From Sebastes aleutianus (Eukaryota; Chordata; Actinopteri; Perciformes; Sebastidae): a DNA stretch of 64,000 nt. A program made the position numbers and the translations under genes. This document shows, piece after piece, positions 25,074 through 38,500 of the stretch. Each line of letters starts with the position of its first letter. Positions within the stretch are counted from its first letter, which is position 1. The notes below the pieces were generated by a model that was not told where the DNA came from, did no database searches, and saw only the letters and a list, made by a program, of their open reading frames with translations. Location: the NCBI GenBank assembly GCA_916700875.1, contig CAKAKS010000022.1, positions 11,926,013 to 11,990,012 on the forward strand. Reading direction: 5' to 3'.

Positions 25074-25193
25074 CTACTTGATGGTTTTTCCTCCGCGACG
25101 GAGAGCTTCCTTTGGGATCCTCAACGCAAAAACAGATGGTCTTTTTAGATCCACCTCTTCGCTCTCCTTCACTTCTTCTTCTTTTGGAACAAC
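25074..25193 (-). CDS. Candidate terminal coding exon of an unknown gene
   Basis: On the minus strand a pyrimidine-rich run (TGTCTCTCTTCTTTTTAATG) ends in ATCTGCAG, a strong splice acceptor. After it comes an open frame of 39 codons and TAG. If the exon begins after that AG, the protein end starts VVPKEEEV, has an acidic middle (KESEEVDLKRPS) and ends basic (RRGGKTIK). I do not recognise the family and see no membrane segment or known motif. No upstream exon was found between here and lin7a. Two readings are possible: the last exon of a separate minus-strand gene, or an alternative 3' exon of lin7a, since the phase (0) fits the donor at 29969. The second would interrupt the PDZ domain. A chance frame is also possible. 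Confidence 0.4.
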   Translation of the reverse strand, partial: VVPKEEEVKESEEVDLKRPSVFALRIPKEALRRGGKTIK

Positions 25194-25233
25194 CTGCAGA
25201 TCATTAAAAAGAAGAGAGACAAGCTGAGAGCGA

Positions 25234-25590
25234 TGCCTCTGAGATCGCTGATGGTTCACACTGAGAGTGTTATCAAGCTTATTCTGCTTTACCTGATGGT
25301 TTTACTGAACGAATATAGCTTTTATGAAAATGGGTTCTATGGGTACCCACGAGTCTCCCCTTTACAGACATGCCCACTTTATGATAATCACATGCAGTGT
25401 GGGGCAAGTCATAGTCAAGTCAGCACACCGACACACTGACAGCTGTTGTTGCCTGCTGGGCTGCAGTTTGCCATGTTATGATTTGAGCATATATTTTATG
25501 CTAAATGCAGTACAAATGCTTGAAAAAATCTCCCTTTAGGGTACATTTTGAACAGATGTGTAATTAATTTGCGATTAATTAATTCTAATA
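25234..25590 (+). mobile_element. hAT-like repeat family H, partial copy
   Basis: It contains GAGAGTGTTATCAAGCTTAT, GGGTTCTATGGGTACCCACG and TGCCCACTTTATGATAATCA, then a tail with TGCGATTAATTAATTC. It lies just upstream (on the minus strand) of the orphan exon's acceptor. Confidence 0.75.
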
Positions 25591-26021
25591 CCAGTTTTAA
25601 AGCTTCAACTTTCACGCTTTTGGCATAACAAACCTGTTTTTAAGGCAGTCTTGTGCCATCATGCTATCCAAATGTCATGCCGAATACAAGGAAGCCACAA
25701 CATTATTCCTTAAAATAAAAGACATAGCACACCACATAGAGATGACAGACTTTTATTTTGAAGGGTATCTGATGTTCCTACTTTTCTTACACTTCAAATC
25801 AAGTGTTGCTCATATGTTTTTATGGGAGAAAATACATATATTTACAGTTAGAATTCATATACTTTCAACAGTTGTTTCAACAGGAAGAATATGAATCCTT
25901 TTATTTTATTAACTGTATGTGTAGCACTTCCTGTAACTCCACTTCCTCTTTGACTTTTCCTCCCTGGGAAGGTAAGCATGTTCTGTAAGCTCTGTTTACT
26001 TTCACTGTTTTTTGCTATAAA

Positions 26022-26320
26022 TGTGACGTAAAGTTATTTTAAACAAGTGTAAAGTGAATGTATTGATATACTTAAGCTTTGGAGCTAAACTTTGATGTAT
26101 TTTCATTAATAATCTGTTAATTAGGGGAGAAGTTTGTCGAGGCTAGAGTCTGGTGTGTTAGTAGTGTTTAGTATTTTTTACAATATGTGATGTCAAGTAA
26201 CTTTAAAACAAGTGTAAAGTGCATTCATGTTTTTACAGTACATTTTAGAGTTAAAGTTTTATTGATTTTCATATTAATCTGCTACTAAGAAGAGAAGTTT
26301 GTGGAGGCCTGTGTGTGGCT
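26022..26320 (+). repeat. Diverged tandem duplication, period about 166 bases
   Basis: Two units share ACAAGTGTAAAGTG and GAGAAGTTTGT with surrounding similarity: first about 26022-26155, second about 26188-26320. Nothing coding is seen. Confidence 0.6.
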
Positions 26321-28790
26321 GGCCTGCTGTGTTGTGCAGACAATGTTGGCTTTGTGTCACACATGTAGGCACAGAGAACATTTATGCAGAGAGACCCTGT
26401 GAATGTTTCGTTTTTTGGCTACAATTACAATCGTGGTTATTCTAGTGCTTTGCAATAAATTGCTTAAAGACAAACCCTGGTAACCGCAATACAACACAAC
26501 GCAGAGTTATACCCACTCAGGCTGTTCTCATACACCTACGAAAAGTAATGCACTGTAATTCGTATATATATCCCACAAGGGATAGGTTGCATATACAGGG
26601 TTTCTTGCAGTGTTTTATAATATAACACACTTCTTTCTAAAATAATACATTAACTCGCAGTATTTCTTACATATATTCATCACGTACTAATTATTGATCA
26701 GGAGATTAAAATCTCACTCCAGCTAGTTGTGTAATGTAGTCATTTGCGTGTGGAGGTCAGAGACACAAAGACAGAGACACATGAATGAATGCCACTTAAA
26801 TCAGTGGCTTATGGTGCATTCTTGTCCACTTGTGCATGTCACTTGGTCAGCAGCCTCTTGGCCGCCAGAGCAAATCTCTGCGGTCAGCGTGCCGGCATTG
26901 CTTAAAACATGATCCCTGCTCAGTTCCCCGTCTGTGGCTCCACCATAACACGCTGTTACAAGCTCCCAAATACCTTCCCAAGCTGCGCCGTGCCAAGTGC
27001 AAGACAAGAGATACGCTTGGGGGATTTAGCATCAAACGGGCACTGACACAGAGATCTTGGACACATGCCCGCCTCCAATACGCCGGGGAAAACGCTTAAA
27101 TAATTCGAGGAAGCCTGGGCAGAAAAAAAGCGTAGCATGGTATGATTCAGCTTAATGGTGTGATTAGTGCCTGGAAAGTTTTTCTTTTTTTACGTTTTGC
27201 TATTTTCACACAGTGGAAGTTTAGTTTGACTGGAAGTGCGGAGCTTTGTTCTAAATTTGGGTTGTAAAAATATAGTTTAAAGCAGATGCAGACCCCCCCC
27301 CATCCAGCTGTATCTTCCAAGTAACATCACTGCAGGCTGTATCTACTTCTTGTCCATGTACCTGCAGAGCATGAGCCACAGATGTAATCGGTTTCAGCTT
27401 GAATAATTTACAGCTTTTACTACAGATTCACTGGCAAGCAGAAGCAGGAAAGTTTGCAAAGAGGATACCAACTGCTGGGTTTGCGAAATATAGGCTACCA
27501 GGGAGGTGTTAGGCTTTGTGCCGGGATGTAAATGTCTGCTACCTGCGCACGAGCCAATAAAAGTGGTCGCAATGCAAAGCAAAGCCGAGCAGAGCAGAGC
27601 TGAGCTGAGCAGAGCAGAGCAGAGCGTGGCGAATAAAACTCAAAAAGAGAGTTGAGCCTGTTTCTATATTCCTCTGCTGTACGCTTGCAAAATGTGTTAC
27701 TTTTGACACTTTCAGCAACACTCAGGAAAGACTGTTTTATGCGACGTTTGATAAAGTTAAAACAAAGAAATGAAGTAAATAAATAAATAAAAACAATACA
27801 GTATAAAAATGTTTGCTTCCTGAGGAAGATTTAAAATATGCTAATATGTCTGCCTGCAGGATTTTCTGACAGAAACAGTCCGGTCACCTTGAAGCTGGAA
27901 CAGCTGGGAGGTCTAAGTCCGAGGCTTTGTACACGCTCATGAGGAAAATGATAAAAGGTAAGACTGTACGCGGATATCTGCATCCTCTATCCCCTCCTAA
28001 AATAGCATAATTCAGATCCAAAACTATGTCAAATGAAATAAGAAAAATCCATGTTGAAGCTCAAAGAATCTGTGCTCATCATCAACATGAACTATGATGA
28101 GTTATTATTTTAAAAAACAGCTAAACTTTTTGTGAAATTAATATGTGAAGCTATGAATAATTCATCATATTAGGGGTTGTGGGTAATATAGTTGTTATAG
28201 GAGTTGTTTGACTTTGTAGGAAATACGCATATTCGCTTTCTTTCCGAGAGTTTGATGAGAAGATTGATACCGCTCTCGCGTCTACCGAATATTTTCCGTC
28301 ATTGACTGAATTTCTTTTAAACACTGATGGAAAAATCAGGACTTGGAGTGCGTCTGTCGTCTGTCCGAGGAAAAGACTACGTGAAAAAAAAAGGATCCAT
28401 CTGCTTCATGTGTGTTGACATGAAAAGTTCACGCCTGGTCTGTGTTGTGTCTTAGTTCAACCTTTCTCTCCATGCCCTCATAAATCCATAATCTATAGCT
28501 TGTTCTGTAGGATCTATTAATAAGTACAAAGTACAAATACACACAGCGGGCCGGGCGCCGTGTGTGCTGCTGTCTCAGTCCAAAAGACAAAGTTTAGCTA
28601 TTGAAAAAAGATCATAGACGTCTGTTTTCTTCCATTTTCAGTCTTTATGCTGCACTCAACTAACCGACTGTAGCTTCATATTAGCATAAACCTATGTGAG
28701 TAGCGTTGCATTTCCGAAATGATCGAGTATTTTACATAATACCTAAAGTTACTACAAGGAACTTTTATGAAACAGCCTCAATTAAATGCT
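26321..28790. other. Intergenic DNA, no gene recognised
   Basis: No gene. Open frames on both strands across 26727-27138 overlap one another and carry no domain. A GAGCA-rich tract lies at 27585-27625. A fragment at about 28200-28300 (TTCGCTTTCTTTCCGAGAGT) resembles part of the repeat at 34376-34575. Confidence 0.4.
27585..27625. repeat. (AGAGC)n short tandem repeat
   Basis: About eight AGAGC or TGAGC units in a row. Confidence 0.85.
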
Positions 28791-28796
28791 GATTCA

Positions 28797-29200
28797 AGTT
28801 ATTCTTAATGTCTATCGGGTCCGATTCCCCCGCAAAATCAGACAAAACGATTTATGGCAGGCAGGTTAACTGGAAACTCCTTCAGCTCAGACTCCAGCGG
28901 AGCCTCTGGCAGTGACCAGCCCACCATGGACAGACCCAGATCTGGCTTCAGTGCTTCCTTCCTTGGAGAGCACCGCCGATTCCCGCTGGGAGCCAGCACA
29001 CAACACCACGCTGTTGGAAGCCGAGGCCGTATTGCTGGGTCTGCTGGAGGGAAGGGAGGCACGGGAGAACCAGAACCAGAACTGCTCGTGGCAGACTGTC
29101 ATGCCTCTGCTGCAGTGAAATGAGAGGTTTTCTAAAGGGAGTCTGGTTGGGGGGCTGCCAAAATCAACACAAAATGAAAGTTCCTCGTAGTAGCATCGAC
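28797..29200 (-). repeat. Interspersed repeat family T, copy in the lin7a 3' flank
   Basis: It matches 51230-51610 in inverted orientation: GACAAAACGATTTA, TCCTTCAGCTCAGACTC, TTTTCTAAAGGGAGTCTG and ACACAAAATGAAAGTTCCT. This copy has about 180 extra bases in its middle (28915-29100). It lies about 120 bases beyond the lin7a stop, so it falls in the 3' UTR unless that UTR is very short. Confidence 0.65.
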
Positions 29201-29322
29201 ATTTGCTTCCAACTTGGGACTGGACTAGTCATTCATCATTCTCTGGCGGTGCCTTACCTTGTGCTCCTGGTGTCCCCTCCCCTCCCCCCACCCATCACCC
29301 TTAAAGCAATGAATCGCCTCAC

Positions 29323-29538
29323 CTACGACATGTGGTTCTGCTGAGAGGCCACGTTCTGCTGTTGCTGCTGCTGCATGAGGATCTGCTGCTGCTGGCGCCG
29401 CCGGGCCGTACGGAGCTTCTCGAAGCGAGCCTCCATCTCCTCCAGCACTTTGGGGGTGTAGCGGACCACCAGCTTCACGCTGTCCTTGGCCGCCTTCAGC
29501 AGCTCCACCGCTTTCTCGTGGTGCTCGCCTTCCACGCT
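29323..29538 (-). CDS. lin7a: lin7a last coding exon: PDZ end and Gln-rich tail
   Basis: Seventy-one codons and TAG follow an acceptor CCCCTGCAG. It begins SVEGEHHEKAVELLK, which is the PDZ helix B. The helix-start His places it with class I PDZ domains, which prefer Ser/Thr-X-hydrophobic tails. YTPKVLEEMEARFEKLRTAR and a run of Gln broken by ILM follow. The end is NHMS. The phase-0 junction falls after SVNGV of the previous exon. Confidence 0.96.
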   Translation of the reverse strand, partial: SVEGEHHEKAVELLKAAKDSVKLVVRYTPKVLEEMEARFEKLRTARRRQQQQILMQQQQQQNVASQQNHMS

Positions 29539-32500
29539 CTGCAGGGGGTTTACAGACACGGAGAGAGAGAGAGGGGAGTTTAAAGGATTCTGATTTGAAT
29601 ATATCCTTAAAAAATAGTAACTCCTCTTAGGGAGGAAAAAGAATATTTCCAATATTTTTAATACCCTGTGATATGATGTGAAAACGAGCATGAGTCGGTG
29701 TTATTCGAGTCTCTCTCGCGGTCGGAGAAGTATTTCTTGCTCTTTACTCCAGACATCTGATGCACTTTGATCTCAAACGCTCCCCTGACTGTTTACTCAC
29801 ATATCAAACTGGAAATTAAACACTGCTCCTTTTTGTGAGAAGTTAAATATTTCAGTTGAAGATATATATCTTTGAAAGCAGGCCCTAAATAATAAATAAG
29901 ATCAGAAAAGTCTGCACTCTCCCTCCAAACCATATATCGAGGCTCTCTCCACAATACGCCGGACCTACCACGCCATTGACGGACAGGAGCTGATCGCCTC
30001 GCTTTAGGCCGCCGTGCCTCTCGGCCACGCCTCCGGGGATGATGCGGGAGATGTAGATGGGCGAGTTCTGCTCCTTGCCGCCCATCACGTTGAAGCCCAG
30101 CCCTTCCTCCGTCTTGGGGAGCTCCACGACTCGCGGGTGGGAGTGACCTTCGCTGGCGGCGAAGGCTGCAACTGTTGCCTGAAGGAAGAGACGCGAGATG
30201 GGACTTCTTACTTATCATCTTACTACTAACTATCCCAAAAACCCTGAAATGAAATATGTATGTACATATCTATTTTTTAAACATCATACAGTATACTCAA
30301 TGTGTAACATTGACTTGAATTGAACAGGAAATGTATGTTTTTCAGCAAAAGAAGAGTGCGAAGTAAATAAAATAAATAGTAAATTTTGTTCCCTGAGTGC
30401 ACATTACCTGCCTCCTTCAATAAAAGTGCTCGAGCCTAACCACGGGGCTAAATCTGAGCTTAACCTTCTGCATCCTAAAACATTTGACTAGTAGAGTTTG
30501 TTGGGAGGTGTGCAAAGAAGTAAATGTAGTCAGTGTGACATCACCCATTGGTTTGTGGATTACGGTTTTGAAGCCTCAAGTTCGGCAATTTTGGTCGTTG
30601 CAATCTTGTTTTTTTGCAACCAGAAGTGACACGAGAGGGTGGAGCTACAACCAAATGCTGAATAAGACTTTTTTAGGCGACCAAAAATGTCCCAACTAAC
30701 TTTCATGAACTGAAAACACACTGTGAAACGCTGTGGTAGCGACCCTGCTATCCCCTGCTTTATGGTCTATTTGACTCCATAATTTACTAAATGAACATCA
30801 TGCTGTATTGAAGGACACTTGAAACTAGCGATTGAGACCATAAACTCATGTTTACAATGTTTACTGAGGTAATAAATCAAGTGCGAAGTAGAGTCATTTT
30901 CTCATAGACTTCTATACAATCAGACTTCTTTTTGCAACCAGAGGAGTCGCCCCCTGCTGGCTGTTAGAAAGAATGCAAGTTTAAGGCACTTCAGCGTTGG
31001 CTTCACTTTTCAGACCCCGGAGGCATTTATCATGAAGACCATTAGATGCGGTTGAAAGCTCCAAAAGTATGTGGACCTTTCAGCTTTTGTTGCAAATGCT
31101 ATTCCAAAAGGTCAAGAATGAACTCCAATGCTCAAATGCATTTATCATCTTTCGAAAAAGCAAGAGCCTAAAAAAACAACACAAAAAAACACAAGTCTCG
31201 TTCGAAATGAGCCAAGCCTGCACAGAATCGATCACCGGCCATCGCCGCACAATGCATGCTGGTTAGATTTGTGTCCAGCTTGATCCCGACTTGCTCTGAC
31301 ATCATGCCCATGTAGGTGACGATAACCCCACGAGACTCTCCACCGACTGAAAGACCCAGGGAATGATGAGAAACGCCTGGCTGTCGCCTGATCACAGAGC
31401 TGATTGGCTCTTAGTTTTCACAACAAAACGCCATGTTTTGTAGAAAATCTTAATTCTGTATAATTGTAATATTTAACGCTAGATTGTAGGCTATTAGTCT
31501 CATGTTGTGCAATGAAGGTATCATCTTTAACACAGCTTGTTTGGTTGATAATAATAATAAAGGTTATTTATAAGCACTTATCAAAATGAGCAATTACAAT
31601 GTGCTTCACAATGCGGACATAAAAAGAATAAAGGATATAATCCAATGCCAAATACACGCACATTTCCATATATATATATATATATATATATTTACAATCG
31701 AATATAAATAAGTCCGAACGTGGTCTGCAAACTACAAGTAGGATGTAACTATTTCTATGACTTCCTGTAAATTCTCTGAAGACTGCTGGAAACTGTCCGA
31801 CTTGACCGCAGCTTCTCGTACACCCCCCTGCTGCTACTTCATCATTACTTGAGACAACGGGCTTTATGGGAAACGTAGTCCAACTTTTGAGAAGGGCCAA
31901 CACTAACCAAAGCCCCACATCAACACGACAGCAGTTGATGTCTTGTTGTTTGAGCAAAAGTCTTGCAAGTCTGCACTCCAGCTTCTAGTCGTCTTTACAC
32001 TCACAATGAATGCATAGGAGGAAACCAATTTGAAAAAGTACGCCAAAATGACCGTGAAGGTGGTTTTATAATGTGAACCTCTGCTGCAAGTTCTCATTTC
32101 AGGGAGGACAGCTATAACAAAGCGTTCGGATTTAGTCAGGGCCGGGGATTTAGGCTCCACATGAGAAGTTCTCTGGCTCTCTAAGCACATGGATTAACAC
32201 ATCCAAGTTCACACTGGAGGAGCAGCCAGACAACTTTCACCCTCTGTATCGCTACCAGCTGGTGGATGTTGTATCGCTGGCTGTGGGGTTTCTTTGAAAC
32301 CGCGAGCTCCTTTGCTCCTTGTTCGTTCAGAACAAAGCACCCGGGCGCTTGTTAGCCGAGGCTGGGAAAGCTAATGGCAGACGAACAGAGGAGGAGACAC
32401 CCGTTGCCCACTGATCCACAGATGCATTGCCACGGGGGCCTCGCTGTCAAGTCGGCGTCATCTGTGAGGTAGATCGAGAAAGGGGAGGATTAAAAAAGTA

Positions 32501-35500
32501 GAAGGACGGGAGGTTCTGTCAGAAGCTTTTGCAGATGTGTAACCAAATTCCCCAGCAGCGGGCGAGTATCTTGGCACTTTGAGGTCTTTGACGCTCGCTC
32601 CAGGCAGCCTCTGCTCTCTCTTCCATATTCATATGCATCTTTATATTCACATTCATTTCTGCTCAAACTGTTTTGCTCATTTCACTTTCCTCTCCCGCTG
32701 TCTGTTTTAACCCCTTAAAACTCCGCCGGCCGCTATTCTATCTTTCACAGGTTGTAGCGGGCTCAGTTTTCAAGGTGTTGGGAATATACTGATATCACAT
32801 GAAACTAAAAAACCTGAAGAATCCATTGGTACCAACAATGTCATGCTAGTTTGTCAGGAAGGAGGCTAAATAATGCTATGAATTTACGCTAAATTTTGGT
32901 GGGGAAAAACAGCGGGGTTCACGCTGAGAGTGTTATCAAGCTAATTCTGCTTTACCTGAAGGTTTTACTGAACGATTATAGCTTTTAATGTGAGATACTA
33001 CAGGCAAAAACATCGTTTTTTGGGCTATTTTGCTTCCATAACATGTCTTCTTTCAGACTAGTGGAAAGAAAACATCCAAAATACACATTTAGGTGTTTAT
33101 TTTACTACTTTGTCTATTTGCATCTGTAGATTTCTCCCAAATTCACCCAAAATTTGCGGGGAAAAACTGGCATGGCGAATTTCAAAGGGGTCCCTTGACC
33201 TCTGACCTCAAGATATGTGAATGAAAATGGGTTCTATGGGTACCCACGAGTCTCCCCTTTACAGACATGCCCACTTTATGATAATCACATGCAGTTTGGG
33301 GCAAAAACCAATGCAGTTTCTTGCATGTAGTACAAACGTGTTATGTCTGCAAACTGGGGTCTCTTAACAGTCCCCAACTTCCCCTCTCCCTCCCTCCCTG
33401 TCCCATTGTGAAGCTCAAAGGCAGCTCCTCAGCATGCACGCCGTCGCCTCCCAGGCCTCTCAGCACATCGACCTTCGCGAGTTTATCTAGACTTTCTGCG
33501 AACAAAAAAGCAATCTGGCAGATGGCCGGCGCCTCTCAAACACAGGAGGCATTTCAAATGAAGAGGACACTTCCTCGCTAACAACACTGTACAGTGTAAG
33601 TATGACTTGATATATCCAAAGTCACTTGATCATCACCTCCCATTATTTCCTCTGGAGCCCATACAGCCCTGATAGTCCCTGTCTCCATTAAGATCAGTAA
33701 TAAGGGCCTCGAGCCAGGAATTAGAGGCGGAATTGATTTAATTAATGAAGCAATCAAAGAGAATCGAGTTGTTCAGGTGAAACACAAATCTCAACTGTCA
33801 GGAGATTCACCGTCACGCTAACTAAAGCGCTCGAGAGGCAGACGAGCAGAATATTTCGCATGCCTCTTTTTTCCTCGCAGATGTGTGATACTGATTGAAT
33901 ACAATTGCCACCGTGGCCTGACTTAGTGAATATCTCTCTAGAGAGTAAAACAACTTTAAAAAACATCCAGTGCTCCCAGTTGAGAGTGTCCCCGCAGCTA
34001 AACCAGCTCAGGCCATTAGCCGTGTGCTTAATTGCCCAGTGGATGTGCCATTTTAATACAGATTTAGGAGCAGCAACTTCTCAAAGTTTGGAGCATAGAG
34101 AGAAAAGTAGGAAGGAGTTTTAAAGCTGCTTAAATCATGTCTCCATGGTTGCTTGGGGCTTCTTTTCCCCCCCATGCTTAATCATCACAGTTTCTTTGTA
34201 GGGGGAAATCACTCTACTCACTAATAAAGATGTTATATTTTAGATCAATGGTGCTCACTTGACAAATGACTGGAGATATTCCAAATGCAGCAACAGATAT
34301 GTAATTGGAAGAAATAAATAAGATTGCAAATCTTTCTTTTTTTTTTTAAATGTCAAATTTTTTGCATCCTTTTTAAAGGAACAGTTTAGCACGTGGGAAA
34401 TACAATTGTTCGCTTTTTTTGCAAAGAGTGAAATGAGAATATTGATACCACTCTCATTTTTGTGCATGACGTATGGAGCCAGAGCCAACCGACAATTAGC
34501 TTAGCTTAGCATAAAGACTGGAAACAGGGGGAAACAGCTAGCCTGGCTCTGTCCAAAGTTCAAAACCTATGGGCACCTCCAATACTCACAAGGTTTAATT
34601 TGTTAATCCCACAACAAACTTGCTGTTTTTACATTTTGTATAATGTTATCAGCTGATTGAATGGGCGTTATCAGTTGTTATCAGTCTCATAGATATGGGT
34701 TAGAAGGGGCCCGCTACACCTACTAGTAGGTTCAGAAGGCTGTTATCCTCTATTGACATGGTTGATCACCGATATGAATACAAGAAAACGACGCCGACCT
34801 CTAGTGGTTGCAGTAATTATGACGGGAGCAAAGGAAAAAGTCAGGTGACGTAGTATAAAGAGCGACAAAGTCGGCATGGGGTGGCGGTTGGGGGAGATGG
34901 ATTGGTCAAACAAACGCAGGACTTTCACCCAGGAGACCGCCATTCGTGTCCTGCGTGAAACCAAAGGTCAACGTTGACTTACAGTATTTTACCGTACATT
35001 TGATACATCATTTACGTAATTACTATAACCCAAACCACGATATTTTCCTAAACTTAAACAAGTAGTTTTGTTGCCTAAAGTTTCAATTTCACAACGTGGT
35101 AGGTGCAGTTTGCCCCGTCTGATGCATTAGTATTGAAGTGATAACCCCCATTCAATCAGCTGATAATCTTCAAAACGGGTGAAAGACTGAACAAAAAAGA
35201 TGTCTTAGTTAGTGAGCTTTAGGGGTGCTGAAAGGTGTATTTTTGAACGTTATAGAGAGCTAGCTGTCTCTGCGGTATTGAGGTCACCCGCCCGAACCAA
35301 TCGCGAGCCGATCACGGCAGCAGTTTGTCAGCGAGAGAGACTCACAGCTGCCAATCATGACGTCGCACCCCCTTTTTATAGCATCAAATAACTAATTAAA
35401 GTCAAACTTATCAGAAAAATTAAAACACTTGAACATACATCAGCTTGATAAAAACTACCTTAAATGACAGAAACCATCTTTGGGAAAAATGTATTTGACA

Positions 35501-38500
35501 TGTACTATGACTTTTTAGTTTGATCAATGTCCCATCCGCTAACATGGAGGGGGCGGGGCTTTATGACCTACACCGCAGCCAGCCACCAGGGAGCGATCCA
35601 GATGTTTTGGCTTCACTTTTGGGGAGCTGTCATGTCTTCCATCTTTATATACAGTCTATGTCCTGTCTCAACTTCCATATTTAATGCACAGACACAATTG
35701 GATCTTTTCATAAAAAAGAGACTAAAAAAAAACTAATTAAACAAGAAGCCCCTGCTCTCAGCCTTTATGCTAATTAGGCATCAATCTCCTCATCTAACTC
35801 TCAGCAAGAAAGCCAATAAATGTGTTCATCAATATGTTGAACTATTATTTTAACCAGGTGTTCAATTGCAATTCACCAGACTCTGCACTATTGTGTGTGC
35901 AGGCTGTGGAAACAAATTTCCTCTAATGGAAGACAATAAATTATCTTTCCATCTAACCAGGAGGCAACAAAAGAGAATAAAGCACTTCTCATTTTGAAGC
36001 CTCGTACGATCTCTCTCTGCATTCATCATCCCTTTCTGTTCATATCCGCCACCCACCCACTCTCCCAGCACTGTGATGTACTGAAGAGGCTCGGACCCAG
36101 CTGGACACTGAACAACTGAAGGACAGAGAGGTGCTCTCATCTCGTCTCCTCCTCTCGTCCACATGAAATCAGACAAGCCGGCCCGCTTTGTTTTCTCTCA
36201 TAAAGGCCTGAGGCAAGGTGCTGATGACAAGTCCTGCTCAAGTGTCTCTTTTGTATACCGACATTTGCTTATTCACGCTGCACCAGGAAATGTCTCTAAT
36301 TCTGTCCTTCACCTGTGACATGACTGTGATTATTTTTAAACAAAAGGAAACAAAAAAACGTCTCCCTGAAATATTAAACAGTCGAGTGAAAGAGCTTTTT
36401 CAATGATGGACAGCTGATATGAGTTTAAATCAATAAACAGATATGAGCTGTCATCTAAAAAAAAATCTCAGTAAATCACGATTAAATATCAAAACCTGAA
36501 AAGTGAATATTGACAGAGTTCATCTTTGTCTGATTTGTACACTAAAAGCTTGCTTTTTATATTGTTTTACAGAGTAATTTTTCATCCAGGTCGGGTAGAG
36601 TTGCTAACGAACAAAATGTGTGCCTAATAGGAGTAAAGCAGAGTAAAGATGGGAATCAAGTGGCTGCTAATCTGATGATTCAGGATGAACTTTATGTGGA
36701 ATTAAAGGAAGCTTTACAGCTCAAATCGAAGACATTTAGTAACTCAAAATTGTTGAAACGAGACTAAAGAGCTGGAAATTCATATTAAAGGAAAAATATT
36801 TAATTCCAAGCACATTCAGTAAAATGCTGTCTGTCTTTCATCTGGGGGAAAAAGTCTGCTTTTGATGCCAGTATTGATTACAAGTTTGACCTTGTGAGTT
36901 GTGCTATTTCTCCCAAACCATAAAGAACCGGAAACTTTATCTAAACAAAGAACATTCTATAATGCATGAATAAAATAAAAGAATCAACTTGAGTTTGATT
37001 CAAATTGTATGACCCTCCTAACCCTCTGAGAAGGCACAGATCTTGGCATAGCTGCCGGCCAAATCCTAATTATTCATTACAGACCCAGCTACTTCCTCCT
37101 GTCCTGCAGTAACCCCCCAAACCTGACCATCTCCGTCCACTTCCTCACCTGCTCCCCATTTCCCAGATTAGTGGTCTGAAAAGTGAAGCCAATGCTGAAG
37201 TGCCTTAAACTTGTATTCTTTCTAACAGCCAGCAGGGGGCGACTCCTCTGGTTGCAAAATTAAGTCTGATTGTATAGAAGTCTATGAGAAAATGAGCGTA
37301 CTTCTCACTTGATTTATTACCTCAGTGAACATTGTAAACATGAGATTATGGTCTCAATCGCTAGTTTCAAGTCTTCTTCAACACAGCATGATGTTCATTT
37401 AGTAAATTATGGTCCCATTTAGAGTCAAATAGACCATAAAGCAGGGGATGCTTTAGGGCGTGGCTACCTTGTGATTGACAGGTCGCTACCACGGCGTTGT
37501 CCGGTCTGAGAGTGGTCTGTGTTTTCGTCTTAGAAGTTTAACACATGCACAATGTGTTTTCAGTTCATGAAAGTTAATTATAACATTTTTGGTCGCCTAA
37601 ATATGTCTTCGGTTGTACTTAGCTCCACCCTCTCGTGTCACTTCTGGTTGCAGAAAACCAAGATGATCACTTTTAGCTTTTTGTGTCATAAAGATCAATA
37701 ATGAAACTGTTGTAGGCCTATAGTAGCAAAAAGACACTTGAGATAGAGCTTTTGCATGTGATATTTATCCTTTCCTACAAAACTGTGACTCTCATGTTTT
37801 GCTGTTTGATTACACGCACACTCTTAATGAGGCCCGTTAGCAAAGTAGGACATACTTTGCTCATCTCATTCTGCTTTGGCCAGAAGACAAGATGAGAATG
37901 ATATCATCACCGGGTGATGTGATTAACAGATACTTCGCCGCTCATTAGTTACAGTCATAATTTAATGTTTTTATTGCAAATAACAACTGATGTAGAGATC
38001 CAGACCTCCAAAGCAGCTCTTACCTTGGCTGTGGCCCTCGCCTGGTACTCTGGACAGCCATTCACTGTAATGGTTTCATGCATGTACTGGTAAACCTGGA
38101 AGAAATGAAGAGAGACAGGTGTTATAATTATGTTTCACATGGTTGGAAATTGAAATCACCACCTTGCGTCTGAGCTCAAAAGGTTCATTTCCATAGTCAA
38201 ATAATGGTTTTCCTTCACAGCTGGCTGTACAGAGACATGTACTGCAATAACAGAAGGACTGACGGAAAACACACGGCACTGAAAATAAGTCTGCTTACAT
38301 TTATCTTACACATGCAAACAATATGTAAATCTCATTATTTTGCCCTCAAATGCATTTGTTGGAGAGACAAATCAAGTTCAATAACACCTTGTAACACAAA
38401 ATCCCTTTGAAATGTGAAAACATCAGCGGCAAATGTGAGGAAGAGAATTGTGTGTCAAGACTCTCAGAGACGATAAGAGAATATTTCAATTACTGTATTA

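Noticed and set aside
26727..27138. Cluster of open frames on both strands
   Set aside because: Mutually overlapping, no domain, no splice or promoter support.
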